64,000 nt of DNA. It comes from Pseudomonas paracarnis. GTDB taxonomy: Bacteria > Pseudomonadota > Gammaproteobacteria > Pseudomonadales > Pseudomonadaceae. Within the stretch, counting starts at the first letter, position 1, and every line of letters begins with the position of its first letter. This document shows, piece by piece, positions 44,203 to 54,674 of this stretch. The stretch covers positions 372,001 to 436,000 of the forward strand of contig NZ_CAJFCN010000003.1 in assembly GCF_904063055.1 (NCBI RefSeq), read 5' to 3'. The translations under genes and the position numbers were made by a program. The notes below the pieces were generated by a model. That model was given only the letters and a program-made list of their open reading frames with translations. It did not search any database and was not told the DNA's origin.

Positions 44203-45233
44203 TCAGCGGTCTGCAAGCCGGCGCGCGTGGCCTCGCCCAGGGTATGGCTGAAAAAACGCCCGGCCTCGGAGACCAGATCGCGGTGGATGCCTTCGCGATC
44301 GACACCATCGGCATCCGTGCAAATGGCGGGCATGCTTGCCAGTTGGTCACTGTCACACGGCGCCATGAAAACAAAGTGCCCGGCCCCGGCCAACAGTTTG
44401 AAATCCGGTGGCTGCGGCAGCTTGCGCGCCAGGGCGGCGGCGTTCTTGTCCACTGCCACCAACTGGTCGCCATCGCCACTGTAGAGCAGCACCGGCACAT
44501 GCACATCCGCCAGAGTGTGGCGGCCGAACATCAAGCTCAGCGGCGCCATCAGCATCAAAGCATGGATACGCGGGTCAGCCTGGGGTTGCAAGTCGTCGCG
44601 ATCGACCACCAACTCGCCCTTGGTGGTGCACGCGTCGCGGTCTTCGGGGCGCTCTTGGCAGTAGCGGCGCAGGCGTTCGAAATCCGGCTTGGCGCCCGCC
44701 AGGATCAATGCCGTTTCGCCACCGGCTGAATAACCGATGACGCCGATCTGATCGATATCCACAAAGGGCGACAGCATCGGCTCGGCCAAGGCGGCGGTGA
44801 TCGCCTGGGAGATCTGGATCGGCCGCCCATACAAATTGCTCACGGTGCCCAGGCGGCTGTGGTCCTTGTAGTTGTCACCGGGATGCAGCACCGCCACCAC
44901 CACAAACCCCTTGCGCGCCAAGGCGGTGGCCAGGTCATGCAGGGCCAGCGGCGTGCCGGTATTGCCGTGGGACAACATCAGCATCGGGAAACGCCCGATC
45001 GCCACCTTGGCATCTTCGCTGGCCGCCACATGGTAGGCGCCCAGCGCGGTAGTGCGCTCGGCATCGGTAGAGGGATAGAAGGCGATGGCTTTCATCGGCT
45101 GCGCATCCAGCGGGTCGAGAAAACTCATGCGATGAAACCCCACACTCCAATGGGGGTGCGGTGCCGGTGCGGCGTGCACTGAAACCACGCCGCCCAACAG
45201 CGAAAGAACCAAAACAGCACAAAGACGCATCAT
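44196..45233 (-). CDS. Secreted alpha/beta-hydrolase (dienelactone hydrolase/PAF-acetylhydrolase-like)
   Basis: This 345-residue protein has a signal peptide (AVLVLSLLGGVVSVHA). The alpha/beta-hydrolase nucleophile elbow is GYSAGGE and an oxyanion-region block is MLMLSHGNTGTPLALHDLA. A later Asp (SGDGD) and the C-terminal His (GAGHFVFM) complete a likely triad. ATG at 45231-45233 is preferred, with AAGGTGGA upstream. The frame is open to 45320, but the extra N-terminus would spoil the signal. The substrate is unknown. Confidence 0.78.
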   Translation of the reverse strand: MMRLCAVLVLSLLGGVVSVHAAPAPHPHWSVGFHRMSFLDPLDAQPMKAIAFYPSTDAERTTALGAYHVAASEDAKVAIGRFPMLMLSHGNTGTPLALHDLATALARKGFVVVAVLHPGDNYKDHSRLGTVSNLYGRPIQISQAITAALAEPMLSPFVDIDQIGVIGYSAGGETALILAGAKPDFERLRRYCQERPEDRDACTTKGELVVDRDDLQPQADPRIHALMLMAPLSLMFGRHTLADVHVPVLLYSGDGDQLVAVDKNAAALARKLPQPPDFKLLAGAGHFVFMAPCDSDQLASMPAICTDADGVDREGIHRDLVSEAGRFFSHTLGEATRAGLQTADQ

Positions 45234-45424
45234 GGGGATGTCCACCTTTGCTGCACAAGAACCGGCCTGTCGAAGAAAAAGTCCAGGGTATCGAATGGAT
45301 GTCTGCATAACCTGGGCCACAACGAAAAAACTCCGTACTCCGCTCGCGTTCAGGCGATCAGAATACAGAGTTTAGGCGCTCGGTTTCAGAATGAAACCGA
45401 GGACAGGGCACATTTACATAAGCC

Positions 45425-46036
45425 TTACGCAGCGGCGAACAGTTGCTCGTTGATGCGCACGTTGGCGTCGCTCATGGCTTTGCTGCGCACTTCGTCACCG
45501 TAGGCCAGGCCTTCAGCGCGCACGATCTCGATGTCGGTGATGCCCAGGAAACCGAACAGCAGCTTCAAGTAGCCTTCGTGGGCAGCGCCCGAGGCCTGGT
45601 CGGCATGCAGGCCACCGGCGGTGGAAACAATAATGACTTTCTTGTTGCCGCACAGGCCTTCAGGGCCGGCTTCGGTGTAGCGGAAGGTCTGGCCGGCTAC
45701 CGCGATGCGGTCGATCCAGGCTTTCAACTGGGTGGGGATGGTGAAATTGTACATCGGCGCACCGACGACCACGGCATCGGCGGCGAGGAACTCAGCCAGG
45801 GACGATGCACTCAGTTCAGCCTCGTGCTTTTGCGCCGCATCACGCAGTTCAGCGGCAGTGCCCAAGGCGCCCAGGGTCGCGCCGGAGAAATGGTTGATGC
45901 CTTCGCTGGCGAGGTCGCGGTAGGTCACTTCCACACCCGGCTGGGCGGCTTGCCATGCCTTGACCACACCGGCGCTGAGCTGACGGGAGGCCGAGTTGTC
46001 GCCGAGGATGCTGGAATCGATGTGCAACAGTTTCAT
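45425..46036 (-). CDS. azoR: FMN-dependent NADH-azoreductase
   Basis: This 203-residue flavodoxin-fold protein of the AzoR family starts [21 protein letters not shown] and has the FMN-binding loop [17 protein letters not shown] near 95-111. The later segment VSTAGGLH also contacts flavin in this family. It reduces quinones and azo dyes with NADH. It is divergent from a LysR gene that probably controls it, with a palindrome between them. The inverted repeat CTCGGTTTC/GAAACCGAG at 45379-45401 follows it and may slow transcription, though it lacks a T-run. Confidence 0.92.
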   Translation of the reverse strand: MKLLHIDSSILGDNSASRQLSAGVVKAWQAAQPGVEVTYRDLASEGINHFSGATLGALGTAAELRDAAQKHEAELSASSLAEFLAADAVVVGAPMYNFTIPTQLKAWIDRIAVAGQTFRYTEAGPEGLCGNKKVIIVSTAGGLHADQASGAAHEGYLKLLFGFLGITDIEIVRAEGLAYGDEVRSKAMSDANVRINEQLFAAA

Positions 46037-46131
46037 GATGGATCTCCGAGGTGGGATCGACAGTGGCGATCAGATGGTGGTGATGCTACGCATGAAACCA
46101 ATGGTCGATAAGCCGCCTGAAATGCGATAGT

Positions 46132-46151
46132 TTGTCCCACTGACAGGACAA
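46132..46151. promoter_or_regulatory. Inverted repeat in the azoR/LysR intergenic region
   Basis: TTGTCC-N8-GGACAA lies 10-30 bases before the LysR start and about 95 bases before azoR. Its position and symmetry make it a candidate LysR binding site for both divergent genes. Binding is inferred. Confidence 0.5.
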
Positions 46152-46161
46152 TAGGCCCACC

Positions 46162-47070
46162 ATGCAAGACCTCAACGACCTCTACTATTTCGCCAAAGTC
46201 GTCGAAGCCGGCGGTTTTGCTGCGGCTGGCCGGCTACTCGGGATTCCCAAATCCAGGCTGTCGCGGCGCATTGCCGAGCTGGAAGACCGCCTGGGTGCAC
46301 GCCTGCTGCAACGCACCACCCGGCAACTGACGCTCACCGCCGTGGGCGAGCGCTACTTGCGCCACTGCCAAGCCATGCTGTTGGAGGCGGAAATGGCCGA
46401 CGAGGCCGTGGCCAGCATGTCCAGCGAGCCGCGTGGGCGGCTGCGAGTCAGTTGCCCGGTGGGGCTGGCCCAGCAGATTCTGCCAGAGCTGGTAGCCGGT
46501 TTTCTGGCCGCGCACCCGTTGGTGCAGTTGGACATGACCCTGGTGAATCGCCGCGTCGACCTGGTAGCCGAAGGCATTGATGTAGCGCTGCGCGTACGCG
46601 AACTGGGCGACGAAGACCCGTTACTGGTCACCAAACGCCTGCGCCAGGCGCATACCGTGCTGGTGGCCAGCCCCGTTTTCATGCGTGAGCGGCGGGTCGA
46701 AACCCTGGAAGACCTCAAGCAGTTGCCAATCCTTGGCGCACTCGAGGCGGACCGAATGGTGCACCAACGCATCATCGACCCTCAGGGCAACATGCACGAG
46801 CTAGTGATGGAGGCGCGCCTGGGCATCGAAGACTTTATCGTGCGCAAGGCCAGCGCAATGATGGGCGTGGGCTTTACGGTGCTGCCAATGATGTACTGCG
46901 AAGAAGAACTGGCCAGCGGCCGCCTGGTGCAACTGCTGCCGCAATGGTCATTACCAGGCGGCTGGCTGCAAGCGGTCTACCCGCACCGGCGCGGCGTGCT
47001 GCCGGCCATCCGGGCCTGGATCGACTACCTGGAAGAAGGCTTCAAAGGCTGTGGAGATCGGCTGTTATGA
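46162..47070 (+). CDS. LysR-family regulator divergent from azoR
   Basis: This 302-residue LTTR starts MQDLNDLYYFAKVVEAGGFAAAG, typical of the CrgA-like group. The helix-turn-helix is LLGIPKSRLSRRIAELEDRLGARLLQR near 25-51. The effector domain ends in PHRRGVLPAIRAWIDYLEEGF. It is divergent from azoR, the arrangement usual for a regulator and its target. It overlaps the following MmcQ/YjbR gene by ATGA. Confidence 0.85.
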   Translation: MQDLNDLYYFAKVVEAGGFAAAGRLLGIPKSRLSRRIAELEDRLGARLLQRTTRQLTLTAVGERYLRHCQAMLLEAEMADEAVASMSSEPRGRLRVSCPVGLAQQILPELVAGFLAAHPLVQLDMTLVNRRVDLVAEGIDVALRVRELGDEDPLLVTKRLRQAHTVLVASPVFMRERRVETLEDLKQLPILGALEADRMVHQRIIDPQGNMHELVMEARLGIEDFIVRKASAMMGVGFTVLPMMYCEEELASGRLVQLLPQWSLPGGWLQAVYPHRRGVLPAIRAWIDYLEEGFKGCGDRLL

Positions 47071-47423
47071 GCATGACGGAAGAACAAGTCGCACGTTTTT
47101 GCCTGAGCCTGCCAGGCGCACGGGAAGACTATAAATGGGGCGGCGTGCGGGTGTTCTCGGTTGCTGGCAACAAGATGTTCGCCTTGCAGAACCTGCGCGG
47201 TGAGTCGCTGGCCTTCAAGGTCGACAAAGAACTGTTCCTGGGTCACGTCGACCGCCCGGGCATTCACCCGGCGCCTTACCTGGCGAGGGCGCAGTGGGTC
47301 ATCATGAACACGCCCTATCCTTTGGGCGCAGAGGAACTGCGTGGCTTGTTGCAGCGCTCCCACCAGTTGGTGGTGAGCAAGCTGCCCAAGCGCACACAGA
47401 TTGGCTTGTGGCTAGAGGATTGA
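47067..47423 (+). CDS. MmcQ/YjbR family DNA-binding-like protein
   Basis: This 118-residue CyaY-like-fold protein of the MmcQ/YjbR family has CLSLPGAREDYKWGGVRVFSVAGNKMFAL near the start and PYLARAQWVIMNTPYPLGAEEL later. The exact role of the family is unclear; a DNA-binding role has been proposed. It starts inside the LysR stop, and its stop overlaps the convergent DUF1294 gene by 12 bases. Confidence 0.87.
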   Translation: MSMTEEQVARFCLSLPGAREDYKWGGVRVFSVAGNKMFALQNLRGESLAFKVDKELFLGHVDRPGIHPAPYLARAQWVIMNTPYPLGAEELRGLLQRSHQLVVSKLPKRTQIGLWLED

Positions 47424-47795
47424 CAGCAAGGTGCCGCCAAGAAACAGCTGGTCCAGCCAGAACACCTGGTGCAACAGCACAATCACCCAGAACAGCACCT
47501 GGTAAGACACCTTGCGCGTCTTGTGCCGGAACACCTGCTGGGCAATCAACGCCCCCGGCCAACCGCCCGCCAGCTCCACCGCATGCAGGATGTTTTCCGG
47601 GGTGCGCCAGCCTTCGGTCTGCGCCTTGCGCTTGTCGCTCCAATAAAGAAAGAACGCCACCACACTGACCACGCCGTAGGCCATCAACGGAATCGCCGTT
47701 TCGCCGCGATACCACAGCAAGGCCGAGCCCAGCAGCGGCGCGGCACACAGCAGTACAAAGATCAGCGCCTTCAGGCGTGGGTGCTGGATAGTCAT
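47412..47795 (-). CDS. DUF1294 membrane protein
   Basis: This 127-residue protein has about four hydrophobic helices and the DUF1294 signature [21 protein letters not shown] then [25 protein letters not shown] 47795 overlaps the stop of uppP by four bases, so it is coupled to that gene. Some relatives carry an extra N-terminal cold-shock domain, which is absent here. The function is unknown. Confidence 0.85.
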   Translation of the reverse strand: MTIQHPRLKALIFVLLCAAPLLGSALLWYRGETAIPLMAYGVVSVVAFFLYWSDKRKAQTEGWRTPENILHAVELAGGWPGALIAQQVFRHKTRKVSYQVLFWVIVLLHQVFWLDQLFLGGTLLSIL

Positions 47796-48622
47796 GGCTT
47801 GACCGCAGTCCAGTCGATCCAGCCGAACTGCCAGGTCGCCAGGATGACCAGGCCAAAGGCAATCCGGTACCAGGCAAACACCGCGTAGCTGTGGCTGGCG
47901 ATGAATTTGAGCAAGCCCTTGACCGCAATCATCGCGAAGATGAACGAGGTGACAAAACCAATGGCGAACACTGGAAAATCCGCCGGCTGGAACAGATCGC
48001 GGTACTTGTAACCCGAGTACACCGCCGCCCCAACCATGGTCGGCATGGCCAGGAAGAATGAAAATTCGGTGGCCGTCTTGCGCGACAGGCCGAACAACAG
48101 GCCGCCGATGATCGTTGCACCGGAGCGCGAAGTGCCCGGGATCATCGCCAGGCACTGGGCCAGGCCGACCTTGAGGGCGTCTTTCCAGGTGATGTCGTCG
48201 ACGGTTTCAGCCCGCACTGCATGTTGGCGGCGCTCGGCCCACAACATGATCACGCCACCCACTACCAGGGCAGTCGCTACAGTGATCGGGTTAAACAGGT
48301 AGTGCTTGATCAGGTCGGCAAAAATCACCCCCAATACCACCGCCGGCAACACGGCGATGATCAGGTTGACGGTAAAGCGCCGGGCCTTGGGCTGGGTCGG
48401 CAGGCCGATGACCACGTCAAAGATCTTGCGCCGAAACTCCCAGACTACCGCCAGGATCGCGCCCAGCTGGATGATGATGTTGAAGGCTTCGAAACGCTCG
48501 CCGCCAAAATTGATCAGGTCGGCGACGATGATCTGGTGGCCAGTGCTGGAGATCGGCAAGAACTCCGTAAGCCCCTCGACGATGCCGAGAATCAATGCCT
48601 GTATGGCGGTCCAAAAATCCAT
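47792..48622 (-). CDS. uppP: Undecaprenyl-diphosphatase UppP/BacA
   Basis: This 276-residue, multi-helix membrane phosphatase has the two family motifs: [13 protein letters not shown] near residues 18-30 and [13 protein letters not shown] with its conserved Arg and Ser. It recycles undecaprenyl diphosphate to the monophosphate carrier for peptidoglycan and O-antigen synthesis and gives bacitracin tolerance. ATG 48622 ([12 protein letters not shown]) has GGAG six bases upstream; the frame continues upstream without support. Confidence 0.93.
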   Translation of the reverse strand: MDFWTAIQALILGIVEGLTEFLPISSTGHQIIVADLINFGGERFEAFNIIIQLGAILAVVWEFRRKIFDVVIGLPTQPKARRFTVNLIIAVLPAVVLGVIFADLIKHYLFNPITVATALVVGGVIMLWAERRQHAVRAETVDDITWKDALKVGLAQCLAMIPGTSRSGATIIGGLLFGLSRKTATEFSFFLAMPTMVGAAVYSGYKYRDLFQPADFPVFAIGFVTSFIFAMIAVKGLLKFIASHSYAVFAWYRIAFGLVILATWQFGWIDWTAVKP

Positions 48623-48848
48623 GCTGTCTCCAAAGGTCATGCGCGTGGCATGCCTCTTAGTCTTTTTTAAGTTCACTGACGACGAGCGCACACAAGCGCC
48701 CGCAGTTGATTCTCAACGCCGGTCTGCAAAAATTCCGTGAAAAATCAGGCAGTACTCAGGTTTTTCGATTCCGGGCCGAAAGCCTATCAGACACGCCGGA
48801 AATCTCGAAGCAGCACCACAATTATAAAGAGCAGGGAGTGACAGGACG

Positions 48849-50483
48849 ATGAACAGTTTGCGCAGCATGTCGATCAGCCGCCGCCTTTGGCTGATCCTGA
48901 TAGTCGCCGTGTTGATGCTGCTGGCCTTGGGGCTGTTAATGCTCAACCAGATCCACGGCGACCTCTACCAGGCCAAGCGCCAGCAAACCCAGCACGTGGT
49001 GCAGACCGCCAGTGGCGTACTCAGCTATTACCAGAGCCTGGAAAAAACCGGCGTACTGACCCGCGACGCCGCGCAACAACAGGCCCTGAGCGCGGTGCGC
49101 GGGCTGCGTTATGACCACGATGACTACTTCTGGATCAACGACCTCACCCCCGTGATGATCATGCACGCGGCCAACCCCAAGCTCGACGGCCAGAACCTCT
49201 CGGCGATTCGCGACCCGGATGGTTTCGCCGTGTTCAACGAATTCGTGAGCCTGGCCAAAGCCAAGGGCGCCGGCATCGTCAACTACCGCTGGCCGAAGCC
49301 CGGCGCCGAAGCGCCGGTAGAGAAAACCTCGTACATCCAACTGTTCGAACCCTGGGGCTGGATTATCGGCTCCGGGGTCTACGTGGACGATGTGCAGGCC
49401 GAATTCAGGGGCCAGGTGTGGAAAGCCTCGGCCATTGGCCTGGGCATTGCGCTGATGATGGCCGTGCTGGTGGTGCTGATTGCCCGCAGCATCGTGCAGC
49501 CGTTGCAGGCCGCGGTGAATGCCATGGGCAATATTGCCAGTGGCGAAAGTGACCTGACCCACAGCCTCGATACCCACGGCCGTGACGAATTGACGCAACT
49601 GGCCCAGCACTTCAATAGCTTCACCGCCAAGCTGCGCCAGGTGGTCGGCCAGTTGCAGGTGTGCGCGAACGCGCTGGGCCAGTCGTCCAGCGAGCTGGGC
49701 CACAACGCCAGCCAGGCCCACGACCGCAGCCAGCAGCAGTCCCAGCAGATGGAACTGGTGGCCACCGCCATCAACGAAGTCACCTACGGCGTGCAGGACG
49801 TGGCCAAGAATGCCGAGCACGCCGCCAGCGAAATGCGCGATGCACAGGCCCAGGCACAGCAGGGCCAGGTCAATATCGACGGCAGCTTGCAGCAGATCGA
49901 CCAGCTCTCCACCACTATCAGCCAGGCCGTGGAGGTGATCCGCACGCTCTCCAGCGAGAGCACGCAGATCGGCGGGGTACTGGAGGTGATCCGCTCCATC
50001 GCCGACCAGACCAACCTGCTCGCCCTCAACGCCGCCATCGAAGCCGCCCGTGCGGGCGAGCAAGGCCGCGGGTTTGCGGTGGTCGCCGATGAGGTGCGCC
50101 TGCTGGCCCAGCGCACGCAGAAATCCACCGCCGAGATCCAGGTGATGATCGAGCGCCTGCAAGGCCACTCCGAAGCGGCGGTCAAGGTCATCAGCGACAG
50201 CCACAGCGCCTCGCAACTGACCATTGAACAAGCCGGCCAGGCGGGCGCAAGCCTCACCGCCATCGGCCAGGCGCTGCACAACCTCAACGGCCTGAACGCC
50301 TCGATTGCCAGCGCCACCCTGCAACAGGCCCACGTGGTGGAAGACATCAACCAGAACGTCACCCAAGCGGCCGGGCTGTCCCACAGCACCGCGCTGGCAG
50401 CGGAGCAATCGAGCGTGGCGAGTGCACAGTTGCGTGGCTTGAGTGAACAGCTTGATGGGCTTTTGCGTCAGTTCAAGGTTTGA
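48849..50483 (+). CDS. Methyl-accepting chemotaxis protein with single-Cache sensor
   Basis: This 544-residue chemoreceptor has TM1 near 13-33 and a periplasmic sCache/dCache_2-type domain (about 40-185, with [12 protein letters not shown] and [14 protein letters not shown]). TM2 is near 192-212 and a HAMP region near 213-265. The signalling hairpin tip is [32 protein letters not shown]. Methylation-helix sequences lie on both sides. This Cache type often binds small organic acids, but the ligand here is not known. It converges on the itaconate TRAP genes. Confidence 0.9.
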   Translation: MNSLRSMSISRRLWLILIVAVLMLLALGLLMLNQIHGDLYQAKRQQTQHVVQTASGVLSYYQSLEKTGVLTRDAAQQQALSAVRGLRYDHDDYFWINDLTPVMIMHAANPKLDGQNLSAIRDPDGFAVFNEFVSLAKAKGAGIVNYRWPKPGAEAPVEKTSYIQLFEPWGWIIGSGVYVDDVQAEFRGQVWKASAIGLGIALMMAVLVVLIARSIVQPLQAAVNAMGNIASGESDLTHSLDTHGRDELTQLAQHFNSFTAKLRQVVGQLQVCANALGQSSSELGHNASQAHDRSQQQSQQMELVATAINEVTYGVQDVAKNAEHAASEMRDAQAQAQQGQVNIDGSLQQIDQLSTTISQAVEVIRTLSSESTQIGGVLEVIRSIADQTNLLALNAAIEAARAGEQGRGFAVVADEVRLLAQRTQKSTAEIQVMIERLQGHSEAAVKVISDSHSASQLTIEQAGQAGASLTAIGQALHNLNGLNASIASATLQQAHVVEDINQNVTQAAGLSHSTALAAEQSSVASAQLRGLSEQLDGLLRQFKV

Positions 50484-50493
50484 CATCCCTCAG

Positions 50494-50520
50494 CGGTGGG
50501 AGGGCTGCCCTCTCCCACCG
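50494..50520. terminator. Possible bidirectional terminator hairpin
   Basis: A strong stem CGGTGGGAG / CTCCCACCG sits between the convergent chemoreceptor and dctM genes. It has no T-run on either side, so termination is uncertain. Confidence 0.4.
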
Positions 50521-50530
50521 TCTAGCGGCC

Positions 50531-51811
50531 TCACATCCCCAGCCACTGCGGCAGCGCGAGGGAAATGAACGGCAGGTAGGTGACCATGATCAGGAACACC
50601 AACAGAATCATCAGCCAAGGCATCGCGGCGCGAATGGTCTGCCCTAGAGTCAGCCCCGTCACCGCCGAGGTCACGAACAGGTTCAGCCCCACCGGCGGGT
50701 GCACCAGGCCGATTTCCATGTTCACCACCATCACAATCCCCAGATGAATCGGGTCAATCCCGAGCTTCATCGCAATCGGGAAAAAGATCGGCGCCAGGAT
50801 CAGCACAATGGCCGAAGGCTCCATAAAGCTGCCGGCAATCAGCAGCACCACGTTGACCATGATCAAAAAGCCAATCGGCGTCAGCCCTTCCGAGATTACC
50901 CACGCGGTAATTTGCTGGGGGATCTGTTCGGTGGTCAGCACGTGGGCAAACAGCATGGCGTTGGCGATGATGAACATCAGCATGATCGACAAGCGCCCCG
51001 ACTCCAGCAGCACCTTGGGGCAGTCGCGCAGCTTCATGTCCTTGTAGACGAACAGCGCGACGAATGCTGAATACACGGCTGCCACTGCCGCCGCTTCGGT
51101 CGGGGTGAACATGCCGCTGTAAATGCCGCCGAGGATAATCACCAGCAGCAACAGCCCCCAGAACGCTCGGCGTGCACAACTCAGCCACTCACGGAATGTC
51201 GCCCGGGGTTGCGCCGGCAGCTTCTTGATGCGGGCGACGATGTAGATCGCGACCATCAACATCAGGCCCAGCAGCAAGCCCGGAATCACCCCGGCCATGA
51301 ACAATTTGCCTACTGAGGTTTCGGTCGCCGCCGAATACACCACCATCACGATCGACGGCGGAATCAGAATGCCCAAGGTCCCGGCGTTGCAGATGATGCC
51401 CGCCCCAAACTCCTTGGGGTAACCGGAACGCACCATGCCCGCCACGGCAATCGAGCCCACCGCTGCCACCGTGGCCGGTGATGAGCCGGACAGTGCCGCA
51501 AACAGCATGCACGCCAGCACCGCCGCAATCGCCAGGCCACCGCGGATATGCCCGACACAGGCGTTGGCAAAGTCGATCAGCCGCTGGGCCACGCCGCCGG
51601 TGGTCATGAAGGCGCCGGATAACAGGAAAAACGGAATCGCCAGAAAGGTATAGGCGTCGCTGGTTTCAAACAGTTTGATCGCCAGGGAACTCACAGAGTC
51701 CTGGCTGAACATCAGGATCGACACCGCACCGGACAACCCCAGGGCAATCGCAATTGGCACGCCCAGAAACATGAACACGAACAACAGGAGAAACAGACAG
51801 AGCACGGCCAT
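50531..51811 (-). CDS. dctM: TRAP transporter large permease DctM (itaconate-type)
   Basis: This 426-residue protein with about 12 membrane segments belongs to the DctM/SiaM large-permease family. Characteristic stretches are FLFVFMFLGVPIAIALGLSG and LIPPSIVMVVYSAATETSVGKLFMAGVIPG. Its start overlaps the stop of dctQ by one base. With DctP and DctQ it uses a sodium or proton gradient to import a dicarboxylate. In the matching P. aeruginosa locus (PA0884-PA0886) the transporter stands beside itaconate-degradation genes, so itaconate is the likely substrate. Confidence 0.88.
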   Translation of the reverse strand: MAVLCLFLLLFVFMFLGVPIAIALGLSGAVSILMFSQDSVSSLAIKLFETSDAYTFLAIPFFLLSGAFMTTGGVAQRLIDFANACVGHIRGGLAIAAVLACMLFAALSGSSPATVAAVGSIAVAGMVRSGYPKEFGAGIICNAGTLGILIPPSIVMVVYSAATETSVGKLFMAGVIPGLLLGLMLMVAIYIVARIKKLPAQPRATFREWLSCARRAFWGLLLLVIILGGIYSGMFTPTEAAAVAAVYSAFVALFVYKDMKLRDCPKVLLESGRLSIMLMFIIANAMLFAHVLTTEQIPQQITAWVISEGLTPIGFLIMVNVVLLIAGSFMEPSAIVLILAPIFFPIAMKLGIDPIHLGIVMVVNMEIGLVHPPVGLNLFVTSAVTGLTLGQTIRAAMPWLMILLVFLIMVTYLPFISLALPQWLGM

Positions 51812-52443
51812 CAGTGACGCTCCTCATGGCTGCCGGCCAACTTGCTGGCCTCGCCGGCCTCGTCGGCCAGGCCCAACCCGACCTGGCGGTGGGTAAAGAT
51901 GCGGTAGAAAATTTCCAGGTAGCGGATCAAGACCAAGGCAAAGCCAATGGGCACGATCACCACGATGTCGCCGACATCGATGCCGAACTGGTCGAGGTCT
52001 TCGGCGCCGATATGCGCGGTCATCACCGCACTCACCCACTTGTAGCTGGCCACCATGAACAGCCCGGCATAGGCCAGGCAGCACAGGCAGGCGAGCATGC
52101 CGAGCAGGCGTTGCACCGGGCGCCGGGTCAGCCGCACCAGCGCGTCCACGCCCAGGTGGCCAGCGGTGCGCACCCCGTAGGAAATGCCGAAGAAAATCAA
52201 CCAGCCGAACATGGCCTTGGTCAGCGCCACACTCCAGGTCATCTCTTGGGCCCAGGCCATGGTGCCGTCGCCCAGGGCATTGAAGAAGGCGCTGCTCCAG
52301 GCCCATTTGTCGGCCAGGGCAAAAAACAGGGTGTAGACGTTGTTGAGCATGACGTAGACGAATGTCACCAGGGTCATGGCGGCCAGCAGGAAAGCAATGA
52401 AGCCTTCCTCCAGGTGCTCCCAGACGCGCCTTAGCGTTTGCAT
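51811..52443 (-). CDS. dctQ: TRAP transporter small permease DctQ
   Basis: This 210-residue, four-helix membrane protein of the DctQ family has conserved features WAQEMTWSVALTKAMFGWLIFFG and GHLGVDALV. The C-terminal tail (about 35 residues) is cytoplasmic and somewhat long for the family. It is followed without a gap by dctM. A 200-bp gap with repeats separates it from dctP upstream. Confidence 0.88.
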   Translation of the reverse strand: MQTLRRVWEHLEEGFIAFLLAAMTLVTFVYVMLNNVYTLFFALADKWAWSSAFFNALGDGTMAWAQEMTWSVALTKAMFGWLIFFGISYGVRTAGHLGVDALVRLTRRPVQRLLGMLACLCCLAYAGLFMVASYKWVSAVMTAHIGAEDLDQFGIDVGDIVVIVPIGFALVLIRYLEIFYRIFTHRQVGLGLADEAGEASKLAGSHEERH

Positions 52444-52491
52444 GGCAAAACCTCACGAGGCAGAGATAGGTAAAAACCAGGTCAACCTGTA

Positions 52492-52637
52492 GATCGTTCC
52501 CACGCTCCGCGTGGTAATGCCGCCCCGGACGTTCCACGTCCTGTATCACGCCGTGCGTAAGGCGACGCGGAGCGTCACGGGATGCATTACCACGCGGAGC
52601 GTGGGAACGATCAGTCGCGGGCAAGCCCGCTCCCACA
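52492..52637. repeat. Long inverted repeat (GATCGTTCCCACG type) plus a REP half-arm, between dctQ and dctP
   Basis: Arms GATCGTTCCCACGCTCCGCG and the inverse end at 52612, with the inner complementarity GTGGTAATGC/GCATTACCAC. The loop carries further GC-rich symmetry. This repeat family, distinct from REPIN, is common between Pseudomonas genes. A single REP half-arm (CGGGCAAGCCCGCTCCCACA) follows directly at 52618-52637. Confidence 0.85.
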
Positions 52638-52642
52638 GAGGT

Positions 52643-53822
<1,180 letters not shown>

Positions 53823-53844
53823 ACTTCGTTCCCGGTTTTGTCAG

Positions 53845-54660
53845 TTACAGTTGCGCGGCCAGCAGCCGTTGCGCGCGCAGCAGTACCGGCGCATCCACCA
53901 TCTGCCCATCAATCTGATAAGCCCCTGCCCCATCAGCACCCGCCTCCACCACCCGCCTGGCCCAGGCCAGCTCTTCAGCGCTCGGCGCCAGCGCGGCATG
54001 GATCACCGCGACTTGCTTGGGGTGAATGCACAATGCCCCGGCAAAGCCCATTTCATAAGCGTGCCGGATCGAGCGGTGCAGGCCTTCGGGGTCGTCGATG
54101 GCCGGGTGCACGCCGTCCAGCGGCGCCGCCAGGCCCGCCGCGCGCGAATGCACGATCAGCGCCAGGCGCGCCTGATCGAGGGCCAATTCGGCCGCGCGGG
54201 AGTGACTGCTCAGGTTCAGGTCCAGCGCCAGGTCCAAGCCACCGAACGACAGGCGCTCTACCTGGGGCGCCTGGGCAATCTGCGCCAGTGCCAGCAAACC
54301 GCGTGCGCTTTCGATAATCGGCCAGATAGCCTTGCCGGTAGCGGCCACCACAGCCACCTGGGCCGCGCTTTCGACCTTGGGCAGCAATACCCCGGCGACA
54401 TTTGCATGGGCCTTGCAGAAGGCCACGTCCTCAAAATGTTCGGCATGTTGCGGCGCGTTGATGCGCACCCACACCTGGGCCTCGGGATGGGCGCACAGGA
54501 ATGCCCCCAGATTATCCCGGGCCTGACGCTTGAGCGGTTCTTCCACCGCGTCTTCAAAATCCACAATCACTGCGTCGGCGCCGCTGGCCAGGGCCTTGGC
54601 AAACCGCTCCGGGCGGCTGCCCGGTACAAACAGCGCAGAACGTACTAAAGGCTTTGGCAT
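53845..54660 (-). CDS. ccl: (S)-citramalyl-CoA lyase (HpcH/HpaI-CitE family)
   Basis: This 271-residue CitE-type lyase has blocks FVPGSRPERFAKALASGADAVIVDFEDAVEE near the start, RINAPQHAEHFED and IIESARGLLAL (metal-binding Glu). The later LDLALDLNL and AFCIHPKQ-like ALCIHPKQVAVI are typical. In the P. aeruginosa itaconate operon this enzyme cleaves citramalyl-CoA to pyruvate and acetyl-CoA. ATG 54660 is preferred over the in-frame GTG 54663. It lies 14 bases after the CoA-transferase gene. Confidence 0.87.
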   Translation of the reverse strand: MPKPLVRSALFVPGSRPERFAKALASGADAVIVDFEDAVEEPLKRQARDNLGAFLCAHPEAQVWVRINAPQHAEHFEDVAFCKAHANVAGVLLPKVESAAQVAVVAATGKAIWPIIESARGLLALAQIAQAPQVERLSFGGLDLALDLNLSSHSRAAELALDQARLALIVHSRAAGLAAPLDGVHPAIDDPEGLHRSIRHAYEMGFAGALCIHPKQVAVIHAALAPSAEELAWARRVVEAGADGAGAYQIDGQMVDAPVLLRAQRLLAAQL

Positions 54661-54674
54661 CACTTGATTCCTGA

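Noticed and set aside
48936..50486. A 516-codon open frame antisense to the chemoreceptor gene
   Set aside because: The chemoreceptor has unmistakable motifs on the other strand; the antisense frame reflects GC-rich third positions.
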